A DNA stretch of 64,000 nucleotides, from contig JADWOT020000009.1 in NCBI GenBank assembly GCA_036345935.2, positions 10,445,899 to 10,509,898 of the forward strand, read 5' to 3'. This DNA comes from Taenia hydatigena (taxonomy: Eukaryota > Platyhelminthes > Cestoda > Cyclophyllidea > Taeniidae). A program made the translations under genes and the position numbers. Shown piece after piece: positions 39,101 through 47,800 of the stretch (the first letter of the stretch is position 1; each line of letters begins with the position of its first letter). Below the pieces are notes generated by a model, which saw nothing but the letters and a program-made list of their open reading frames with translations, was not told where the DNA came from and ran no database searches.

Positions 39101-42066
39101 AACATGCGACCTGAATTTGTGTCGAGCCAACAACGGCTTACCTCGGCATGGCCTGAACAAATACTGTTTCACCAAACGCTAATTTGCAAGCACTGGTGAG
39201 GTCACAACATCTAACCCGTTTTGAAAACGGTAAAATAAATTCCATTTCAAAACGATAATACAGTTTGGAGGTAACTTGGCATGGCACCAAAACCACAAAC
39301 CAAAATCCAAACTCCACTAGCCTATAGTTCAAAGTAAAAGTTCATTTTGCAACACAAATCGTTGAGAAAATGGCAGAAAGCAGATAAGCGACTCTTTGAT
39401 AGGTCCAAGTAATCAACTTCCCAATGCTTCCCATGCTTTTAGCAAGAATTTCGCTGACAAAAATGGGATGAGGCGCGCTTTTCTCTTGCATAGAATAATG
39501 CGAATCGCGAAGTCCTTTCGGTGCAAAGGTGCACATGAAGAGCACAGTCACGGTATGTCAGACGAAAAATATAAGAAAACAAGGAAATAGTGCGCGCCAA
39601 CTTACAGATCAACGAGTGACTCCAACACCTCATCCATCAGCTCGTAGTACTGGTCTGTGGGAATACGCTTTTGACGAAGACCCAAGTAAAACTCATTCTA
39701 GGATGGAATAAGCCATTACAACAGCCGTGAATACTCTGTGGGCGGCGATTTCCCAAGCGGGTTACTCACATTCAAGAGATCTTCATTGTTTGTACCAATA
39801 TCGATCATGAGAGGAAGGCAGGCGCGGGGATCGACACCGCCGAGGGCCGTGTAGAGGGCGCACTTGCCAATGGGAATCCCCATGCCCTGAGCGCCCAAAT
39901 CGCCAAGACCGAGAATCCGCTCGCCATCTGTCATAACCACGGCTTTCACACGCTTCTCTGGCCAGTTGCGTAGGATGCTGCGAACGTGACCTTTGTCGTT
40001 GCTGGTTATGTAGAGACCCCTTCAAGACAAATGGATAAGAGATACCAAACGGGTAAGACGATGGCATTAACGCCCACAAAGTAACACAATCGAATTCATT
40101 ACCTTGCTCAATTTGCAAATGGTGAGGCTTGTGTGCGCATGAAGGTTTAGACATTAATTTAACCAAGACGAATATTCTAGTGCATCGAGGGGAAAGTGGA
40201 TAGGCAGCCCTTGTGCATGCCTCGATTTAGACCCAAAGAAGGAATAAATGCCCACATAACTACTGAACAATGTTTGCACGTATCCTAAAATTAGCGTCCT
40301 GCGATTTGTGCCGGCTCAACAATTACAGGATGTGCGGCCTCGTTTACATGCTGGTCCAGTAACATCCCACACTCACGAACAGATGATGGAAAGATGTCTT
40401 GCGATGAAAGAGGTAGCGTAAAAATGCTACCACTCCATACCTCGGTCGTCGCAGAATCATGCCGTAGTTCAGGCAAGCTTTCCCGACGGTGGGGGTGTAG
40501 ATGAGGGGAAGGAGGTATTCGAGGTTGCTGGTTACCACCTAAAGTTAAGTTGAATGACGAAATGCAGCCATACTTTGTAGAAAAGCTTCTCATTACGATC
40601 TTGAAGGGACATGAGGGTATTGTAACGACCCAGGTCATCTTCTAGGGCGTACAAATTCGTTAAAACGCTTTGAGCCTGTTCCTTCTGAGTTAACACCGCA
40701 GGCGGCAAAAGACCATGAAGGCCCAAAACTTGACGTTCTCTATGGGAATACGCAGCACCCTAAAACAAAAGTTAAATAAGCATGAGTGAACTGGATGAGT
40801 ACTAGCAACTGTCGTGAGTTTTTGGGCCCACAACCAGTTATTTAAGTTTACACCAATCACGTGCGCCCATAGAGATTAAAAATCGCAACTACCATCAGCT
40901 ATCCGATCGATGATTCCAGATGCCGCAGTAATAATACCAGCATGCTCGACAAGAAGATGGGCGAAATTATAAGCCAAAGCAGTGGCATTTGTATCAAAAA
41001 CACAAAATCGACAGAAAAACAGAACTATTAGCCAGCATTTTCTACGATAGAGGTATAGTAGCCGTACATGGATGCGATCCTCGTAAAAGGTGCAGATAAC
41101 TGGATTTACAGCGCCTCACATTAAATGCATACGGGGTGGTAAAACAGCCCATTCCAAGCATAATAATCAGAATTTCACAAGCATATTTCGGCTATCTCAT
41201 CCTGTGAATGAATTTGGAAGAAAATAGGTTTTACTTAAAAAGAATTCAAAAAATTCGTTTGAAAGCTCCAACATGGAGAGGCAATATCACAATCCCAAAA
41301 ACAAGGCCTTCCTAAAAAAGCTGCTTTGCACGTTAACAACAAAATTCGACAACGTAGCAACCGAGCCACAAGCATGCACTTGTTTCCACATTTCCATATC
41401 CACCAGCGACCTCCTGAGTTCAAGAATGAACCCGGAAGTTCTGCAGCAGCGCCTGTACATTGAACAAATGCCAATAAAACGCAATGGAAAAACTCGGCAT
41501 ATTTACGTCAAAGCTCGAGAAAATTACATGGGTTAATTGACGAAACGAGAAAACCGCTTACCTGAGTAGTGATAGTTGAGAGAAAAGAAGTGAGTCATTG
41601 ACATTAAAAAAGCAGATTGTTGTCTAGGATGCTAAGTGTTCAGGAGCAGGATACGAAAACTGCTATGTGGTGCCTCATTCCCCTAAAGCGTTAAATACGA
41701 ATACCTCCTAGACCCCTTAAGTACCTAATACAAAATGTCTATCTTAACGCACCCAAAAAATATAGCGCAAAATGCGGTTTGTACCGCATTTCGCTAAGGA
41801 TACGATATAAAGGAGCAGTGCAACTAACTACCAAAGCTCACACAGCGAGATAGTGCACGCCAAAGTCTTAACGCCCCTTTGTAGGCATAACTGATAATGG
41901 TAAAGCGTAAATTAAGTCGGATGGTCTTGTAAATGCAAATTAGAGGCCCAATTTCACACCAAGCCTAGCTCACCTTATTAGTGCCTGGATCCCTCAAAAT
42001 TTCTATCCCTCTGTTGCGGAGACGAGGGAGTTGCTTCGTCAGACCCTGGACGAACTTACCGGACAT
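35880..42066 (-). CDS. malic enzyme, complete 12-exon gene
   Basis: Oxidative decarboxylation of malate to pyruvate with NAD(P) reduction. Exons in reading order: 42066-41974, 40759-40574, 40538-40441, 40019-39770, 39697-39606, 38944-38835, 37780-37683, 37582-37469, 37255-37141, 36723-36581, 36364-36191, 36119-35880. Total 1713 nt, 570 residues plus TGA, phase exact at all 11 junctions; animal malic enzymes are usually 550-600 residues. Seen in order: [32 protein letters not shown] (catalytic Tyr), [45 protein letters not shown] and FNDDIQG (metal ligands), [14 protein letters not shown] (dinucleotide fold), [20 protein letters not shown] and GNNYYVFPG. The first 20 residues hold five basic and no acidic residues, so mitochondrial import is possible. 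NAD versus NADP preference is not settled by what I can read. Confidence 0.95.
36191..36364 (-). CDS. malic enzyme exon 11
   Basis: Acceptor TTACATTTCAG, donor GTGTGC. Encodes [20 protein letters not shown], then [20 protein letters not shown]. Confidence 0.92.
36581..36723 (-). CDS. malic enzyme exon 10
   Basis: Acceptor TTCCATCAG, donor GTATGT. Encodes [20 protein letters not shown] and [19 protein letters not shown]. Confidence 0.93.
37141..37255 (-). CDS. malic enzyme exon 9
   Basis: Acceptor TCGTAATAG, donor GTAGGT. Encodes [20 protein letters not shown], then [15 protein letters not shown]. Confidence 0.88.
37469..37582 (-). CDS. malic enzyme exon 8
   Basis: Acceptor CCGCGTAG, donor GTTAAC (unusual after GT). 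38 codons: [17 protein letters not shown], then [13 protein letters not shown]. Confidence 0.92.
37683..37780 (-). CDS. malic enzyme exon 7
   Basis: Acceptor CCTTCCAAG, donor GTGAGT. Encodes [16 protein letters not shown] and LFYGAGN, the start of the nucleotide-binding loop, which spans the next junction. Confidence 0.92.
38835..38944 (-). CDS. malic enzyme exon 6
   Basis: Acceptor TTTCACAG, donor GTAGTT. Encodes [12 protein letters not shown] and [12 protein letters not shown]. The Glu-Asp of FED and Asp of NDD are the divalent metal ligands. Confidence 0.92.
39606..39697 (-). CDS. malic enzyme exon 5
   Basis: Acceptor TCCATCCTAG, donor GTAAGT. Encodes [12 protein letters not shown] and [14 protein letters not shown]. 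Confidence 0.9.
39770..40019 (-). CDS. malic enzyme exon 4
   Basis: Acceptor TCTTGAAG, donor GTGAGT. Longest exon, with [52 protein letters not shown] and [12 protein letters not shown]: substrate-binding and active-site core. Confidence 0.94.
40441..40538 (-). CDS. malic enzyme exon 3
   Basis: After a 35-nt intron (40573-40539; acceptor AACTTTAG, donor GTATGG). Encodes [17 protein letters not shown]; the Tyr of YTPTVG is the catalytic Tyr of the family. Confidence 0.92.
40574..40759 (-). CDS. malic enzyme exon 2
   Basis: Acceptor TTTTAG, donor GTATGG. 62 codons with [19 protein letters not shown] and [14 protein letters not shown]. Confidence 0.92.
41974..42066 (-). CDS. malic enzyme exon 1
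   Basis: ATG at 42066-42064, donor GTGAGC at 41973. 31 codons: [20 protein letters not shown], then [11 protein letters not shown]. Basic N-terminus followed by the family's RDPxxNK start. Confidence 0.9.
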
Positions 42067-43150
42067 TCTCGCGAATGGTTCAAAAATCTAGTGAAGATTG
42101 AAAATACATTTTGTTGACTTAAACAAAATTGAACTTAAAAGACGTGTACTATTCCCAAAGCATAAATTTACAAATTTAGACATTAAAAAATTAAAAAAAT
42201 TATACGAAGATTAGGCTTTTTTATGCGTTGTTCTAGTTTGCCTTATAAAATTAATAACCAAGATTAGGGTGAGGTTTACGGAAGACTTTAGTGGCTTGGT
42301 GGCAAAAAAACCTCCTTGACCTAGTTAGTACTATGAAAGACCGTATGACTTGGTGGCAGTATGGAACAAACATGAACAAGTGAAATTGAAACACTCTGGA
42401 AACTACGTTACAAACAAAGCGCTACGAAATGAACTTATGGCTGATCTGTCTTGTATCCATTCGGTTAACAGGTGCCTATCTTTCATGTCATTTAGACCTC
42501 ACTAATCACCGGCGCCTTGTAAAAGCCTTGAAATGAATTCCTAAAACGTATGCTGGTGTGCCGATAGCAGTTAAAGTGTGTATGCAAAACCAGGATGTAC
42601 TTTGTTTCGAATTCCCGCTGAAGGCCTAACGACGAAATGTGTTTGAAGTCAGCGCTGTTGAGCCCCCCTTTCAATGCACATGAGATGAACAGTGTCTAAG
42701 TACTGTCTTTCGTGGGATTTGCTCACCACTTATTTGGTATTTCCTTCTATTCCACACTTACTGCACCAGCGCCATGGACAAAAGTTCTCATAACTTGCGG
42801 GAATTCCTTGGGTCAGGAAGTCACCGGAACTAAGCCTACAAGCACCCTAACCTAGAGTGCCATCATGCCACCAGCGCTTCTAACCCAGTTGCCCACTCAT
42901 TTTACGTTGGAGAATTCAAGTTGGGACGGATCCCCATTCGGCAAAAAACAGCTTTACATTACTTAATCTCCCTTGGAAAGGAACTAGCCCAGAACTGTCC
43001 TAAATCCTTTCCCTTCTCTTCGAATTGTTGTAACCGCTTTAGGATCCTTGTCTGCCCCGTTAATCTCGCGTAAATTTGACAACTCGTATCGACAGCCTAC
43101 GAGACGGAAACCCGTAGATCGCGAAGGCTCCCTCGAGAGGTCGGATCATA
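42067..43150. promoter_or_regulatory. head-to-head spacer between malic enzyme and the small membrane-protein gene
   Basis: About 1.08 kb separating two divergent start codons; presumed to hold both promoters and 5' UTRs. A pyrimidine run ending TAACCGCTTTAG at 43032-43043 could be a cis or spliced-leader acceptor for the plus-strand gene. No other coding signal. Confidence 0.4.
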
Positions 43151-43396
43151 ATGTTCTCAATGAAGGACTTCTTCTTAAGAGCCATTCCCCTCGCTGGAAG
43201 CATTATCCTTGCAGGTTACTGCGTTGCACTAAGCCGAGAATATGTGCGTCGTCAAAGAGAGAGAAACAGTTACGTAGAGAGCGTGGATGAGGCTCAACTC
43301 TATAGTTTCATGTCAAAAAAAGGGAGGAAATTCGACATCAACAACTGGGAGAACAAGCGTGTCTATAGAGAATGGGAGGATCCACCGAAGGGGTGA
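43151..43396 (+). CDS. small single-pass membrane protein, 81 aa, unrecognised
   Basis: ATG at 43151 (a second Met three codons on), TGA at 43394-43396, and an in-frame stop TAG upstream at 43115. Residues 8-28 (FLRAIPLAGSIILAGYCVAL) form one hydrophobic segment. It is followed by an Arg-rich stretch (SREYVRRQRERN) and a soluble tail ending NNWENKRVYREWEDPPKG. One helix followed by a charged tail is typical of small mitochondrial inner-membrane subunits or assembly factors, but I do not recognise a family. A clean single frame, two AATAAA signals shortly after the stop and tight spacing to GCSH support a real gene. Confidence 0.6.
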   Translation: MFSMKDFFLRAIPLAGSIILAGYCVALSREYVRRQRERNSYVESVDEAQLYSFMSKKGRKFDINNWENKRVYREWEDPPKG

Positions 43397-43444
43397 ACAC
43401 CATCACACCTTAACGTCTTCATGCTCCTGTTTCATCTACTGCGC

Positions 43445-43474
43445 AATAAAAGTTGACCTACTAAGTGCAATAAA
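43445..43474 (+). terminator. two AATAAA poly(A) signals
   Basis: AATAAA at 43445-43450 and 43469-43474, 49 and 73 bp after the stop of the 81-residue gene. Confidence 0.6.
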
Positions 43475-43597
43475 GCGTTTTTCTCCTACCGATTGGAAGC
43501 AATAATTGCGTCTTGAAGTAGGAAGAGAGGCAATCATTCTAACAGGAACTTATTCTAGACATTCAATTAAAAAAACCGTTACTTTACAGCCTATGGA

Positions 43598-43695
43598 CTA
43601 GGAGTCATCACAACGTAGGAACTCTCGGTAGTCCTCTTCTGTCATCAGATCGTCTGACTCATCAGAGAAATCAGATTTCATTTTCAGAAGCCAAC
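43598..43695 (-). CDS. GCSH: GCSH exon 4 with stop
   Basis: Acceptor GCCGATTTTAG. Encodes [20 protein letters not shown], then [11 protein letters not shown] and TAG at 43600-43598. Confidence 0.92.
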
Positions 43696-44480
43696 CTAAA
43701 ATCGGCAAAAATGACCAGTTGTGTGGTAAGTAAAGTGTATCCAATATTGACCCTTCCTTAGACACTAAGTCTACGCATAGACTTTGCCTTTTGTGGGGAT
43801 ACTTGGGATAATGCACCAAAAGCTCGACCAAGAACTTTGTACATTATAACCTACCATCCTTTTCAGGTGACTTGTTTAAGAGGGATGGTTTGTCTTTGAC
43901 AACCTCATTTATTTCCTCGACAGTCCCGCTGATCGGTGCAAAAAGTTCAGAAGTAGCTTTGCTGGATTCGGCATTACCGAAGCTTTCTGAAACAGCTGGC
44001 AGCTAAAACACTCACTTACCACCCTTTTGCAGTTTAGTCCCGGGATCGGGGAGGTCGACGTAGACCACATCGCCGATGGAATCGGTGGCAAACTTCGACA
44101 AGCCAACAGTGTATATACCGTTTTCTAGGCGGACCCACTCATGTGTCTTTGTGTACTTTAAACCTAAACGAGGGATAATACTGCACGTTCGTGGTGTGCA
44201 ATGTTTATCAAGTGATATAGTAGCTGAAATCGCACGTTCTAGAAGGGGGTTTTAATAAAGACGGGGAAGAGCTGACGTGGGACCAATTAAGGGGCAATAT
44301 GCAATGGTCAAAGGCGGGAGGACAAGCCAAAGTAGTTATCCGGAGCATTTGCGAGAAGAAAGAGTTTGGCAACATACTGCTCAATGATCTCGCTTGAATA
44401 ATAGATAGAGTTATTGCGCGAAGCAGTGGTGAAACTTGACGAACAGACACCGAACGAGATAGAAAACCGACGAGCACCAT
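43598..44480 (-). CDS. GCSH: glycine cleavage system H protein, mitochondrial, complete
   Basis: Lipoyl carrier that shuttles the aminomethyl group between the P, T and L proteins in the mitochondrial matrix. Exons in reading order: 44480-44378, 44223-44020, 43986-43855 and 43695-43598; 178 residues (human about 173). Exon 1 is a Ser/Arg-rich import presequence ([20 protein letters not shown], then [14 protein letters not shown]). Then [40 protein letters not shown], the lipoylation site SKAT (Lys codon 43960-43958, in [20 protein letters not shown]), [26 protein letters not shown] and [10 protein letters not shown]: the full family signature. The Lys is intact. An in-frame upstream ATG at 44540 would add 20 residues; 44480 gives the better presequence. 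The intron between exons 2 and 3 is only 33 nt. Confidence 0.94.
43855..43986 (-). CDS. GCSH: GCSH exon 3, lipoylation site
   Basis: Acceptor AGCTGTTTCAG after a 33-nt intron, donor GTAGGT. Carries lipoyl-Lys codon 43960-43958. Confidence 0.9.
44020..44223 (-). CDS. GCSH: GCSH exon 2
   Basis: Acceptor GCGATTTCAG, donor GTAAGT at 44019. Encodes the first half of the lipoyl-domain fold ([20 protein letters not shown]). Confidence 0.92.
44378..44480 (-). CDS. GCSH: GCSH exon 1, presequence
   Basis: Encodes the transit peptide. Donor GTATGT at 44377; the single leftover base is completed at 44223. Confidence 0.82.
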
Positions 44481-44772
44481 TGACGTGAACACCAGACTGA
44501 ACCTCTGGGCTTTATACGTCCAAAAATGGCTGTAAACCAAAGAGGTAGAAATTCGGAATCGAGACCGTCGCCCATTTAATTTTTTGTTACTTTGCCAGAT
44601 TCTTGTTCGCTATACCAGCCATTCGTCGCTCTTTGTTAAATTTCACTGCCTGAAAATTCTCCAATCTTTTTAAATAATTTGCAAAACGACCTTGACCTTG
44701 AAGTTGGATAGTCTCTTCGTTTCAATTGGATGTCGGAGTGGTGTGTAGGTCTTGCTTAGGCTTGTGCCGACA
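44481..44772. promoter_or_regulatory. compact divergent promoter of GCSH and MIB
   Basis: Only 292 bp separate the two start codons, which point away from each other, so both promoters and 5' UTRs must share this stretch. No TATA or CCAAT box is obvious. Confidence 0.5.
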
Positions 44773-44862
44773 ATGAATTCTCGTTACAATGATCTGTCTC
44801 TTTGTGCGTCTGGAATCGGTTGCAGAGTCGTTCGTGGACCAGATTGGAAATGGGGAAATCAA
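44773..44862 (+). CDS. MIB1: MIB exon 1
   Basis: ATG 44773, 30 codons, ends GPDWKWGNQ in phase 0 at donor GTAAAA. Starts MIB/HERC2 domain 1 at about residue 13. Confidence 0.88.
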
Positions 44863-47800
44863 GTAAAACACTTTTGGCTCATTAGAAGCGCTTCTGTGGT
44901 GCTGTTATTATGTACTATCCAAATTTGGCGATTTAGCTAAAGGGGATATTTTACAGTTTAGGTTTTAATATTATTTTTAAATTGTCCTAGCTCATATTTG
45001 CTCACTTTTTGACTTCGAAGCATACTGTTTTAATAAGATCGCAGAAGTAGGCGGTGTCTGTGCGCTGTTACGCCCTCGGTTTTTTTCGGAATGTGAAAAG
45101 TTTTCCGAAGTGTTTTCCATCTGCGTCCTCGGCTACTTCATCACTTTAATGGAATGACATTTGTATTGCCAGGACGGCGGTAATGGTCACGTTGGTTCTC
45201 TTCGTCGTTTTGAAGCCCGCGGCGAGGCCGTTGTATTATGGGACTCGGGCATCGTAGCCAACTACCGTTGCGGTGCCCTGGGTTTCGATTTACGTGTACT
45301 CGACAGTTCACCGACAGGTAGGCGTCACCTGGACACCATTTGTGAGGGCTGCAACGAATCTCCTATCTACGGTATACGCTGGAAGTGCATGCTCTGTCTC
45401 AATGTCGACCTCTGCTCTTCCTGCTACCATGGCGACAAACATTGCCTCAGCCACCCTTTCCTCAGAATCACTACACCGCACGGTGTTCGGCGAGTTATTT
45501 CCCTCTTAGTTACTTTATTAGTGCTTGTACTTACTTTAAACCCCGTAGTATGCGTTTTTGTAGAGTTGCAGTAGGACGCCGCTCAAAAGCCCAGAAGACC
45601 GATGCAGTTGGTCTCTTTCCACGAGCGCGTGTAGTACGTGGCTTTGATTGGCGCTGGGGCACTCAAGACTGTGCCACTGTGATACCCACCTCCGTTTCTA
45701 CTGCGGGTAACGTGGGCACTGCCCTGACCAATGCTCTGGCGCCGCAGACCTCCCCCGGTGCTCCTGCGGCCTCCTCCCTTGCCACCTGTGAGAGTGCCAC
45801 TCCCTGCCAGGGCCGAATTATCGATAGACGTGACTGGTTTCAGTGGGCACCCAAATCTGCTGTCTCCGTTGCTTGGGACTCTGGTGCCTACAATGTCTAC
45901 CGTGTCGGATACATGGGAATGGTTGACCTTAAGGCTGTTCGACCCGCCAAAGGTGAGGTTATTATAAGTTTACCGTACTCCTTTATGTGACATGGTCAAT
46001 GTGTACCTTCCTCCCATCATAGGCAAGGCCTAATTTTATTGCGGTTGTAGTGTGGGTTCTTACCTGTCTATCAGCTTCAGGCTGCCTTTTGAGTTGTTGC
46101 TCTTCTTATCCTCTTTGATGTCTGTTCGCTTCGTAACTTTGACCCTACATAATGTACTTTCTCTATTGACTGAATAAACTTAAAGAATGACATTCTTAGC
46201 TTAGCGTTTTCGTAACGGTAGAATTGGAACTCGAAGTCCAAATTAATGGTCGTTTTTATGCGTTCCGGATAAGTTGATGCATGACCTTCTATTTTTTACT
46301 TCTGGTGGAAAATTCCTCACTATATGTGGCGCCTTACCATTCCTAGTTATTGGTAGAACATGAGTACTAACTGATCATTTACACGCTTCCAACTCATCAT
46401 TTTTTTTATTGCACTGCCATTTTCATTGTCTAGATTATGTAAGTAATTGATGTTCTGCATCCGACATTGTATTGGCTATGGGTCTTTAATTTGAGGTATG
46501 CAGTGATGACTGTGGTTATGCGTAAGCAAACTTGGTTGGGTATACTTGCAAAATGACTTCTGTAATTATGGTGCTATCTATTAGATATATCTATCGAACT
46601 CCCTTTTGTTTCGTTGACCTTATTTGGAAGTGCTGTTTTCAAGCAAATCGCAAGTCTTCAAGGTACTTTCTATTTGCAACAACTATAATTTTATGATAAA
46701 CCACTTCAATTCTTAGGAGCTTTACCGTCATTAATAATTCCTCAATTTCGCCCACTTATTTAATTCTTTTCACTTAACCCTGGTTGTGATTCCTCTTACA
46801 ATTTCAGGTACCAAAATCCTCGTGGTACGTTTTACATGTTAGCTCTGCCATTACAAGGCTGCCGATTGTTACACACCCTTTTTTTCTCCCCTTTATAAAT
46901 CATAATCGCACATGCCCGCTAGCCCATTTACCACACCAATTTTGGGCCAAGTTAACGTCCTTATCGGGAAACAATCCCATTTAATTGTATTAGTTTAACT
47001 TTCCCGTTCCCCAAATAAATTAGCTGGTGGCAGCGCTAATTAGCTTACCAATTTTAACTTTAGAACAGTTCTTGGAAGGCGTGGTTGCGTGTTCGTTTCT
47101 AGGGGGCTCATACTATGCTGAACACCTCCCTCTTCTCGGCGACCTTCGAGACCTCCCTTCCCAATCGGAAACCGATCCCTCCACTTCCGTTATTGCTATA
47201 CCTTCTCAGCTGCAGCCGCCACCGCCTCATCCGATCGAAAACATCGTCTGGACGGCAGCTCCGCGCACCCGCGGTCAAATTGCAAACTCATCTTCGACAG
47301 GAGTCGCCGAGGTCTATGAGGAGTCGGCGGTTATCGATCCGGGGGATCGGATTCCCCTAACCGACGCTGAAAGTGGGCCTCGGCCTAGTTCTGTGCCCAC
47401 TCAGCGCCCCAGGGGTGGCGGTGGCAGTGGGACTGGCTCGTCGCGGACGCTCCTAGCGGATCTCTTCTGTGCTGGTGGCGGTGGCGGCTCCGCTCCCTCT
47501 GAAGATGGCAGCGCGGCTACTCTAGGAAGCAGTCCGCCACCCGCCGTCTCGTCTCGTCCTTCGCCTGCCAGTAGGAGCAGACAGGTAGTTCTACCGGGGT
47601 CTTATCGGTCGTCCACGCTTCGCTTGCGACCTGGGGCCGTCATTCAGCTGCGTCTGCGATCGATGGTGAATGAGAACGCGGTGGCTACGGCGAATTCTCC
47701 CGGCTCGGAGGTTCGTTATTAAAGCATGTCTACATTCAGGTTATTTATGCTTTTATGTGATATACCAATGGGGAGGAAATGTTTAAATAGTCTTCATTGT

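Noticed and set aside
43048..43290. 80-codon frame overlapping the small membrane-protein gene
   Set aside because: Starts at TTG, is in a different frame, is Arg-rich in the way shadow frames are, and has no hydrophobic or domain pattern.
46808..46824. 17-nt candidate MIB micro-exon (GTKILV) with good splice signals
   Set aside because: Joining 45952 directly to 47103 gives the conserved AKGGSYY sequence in phase. Including the 17 bases also breaks the phase at 47103.
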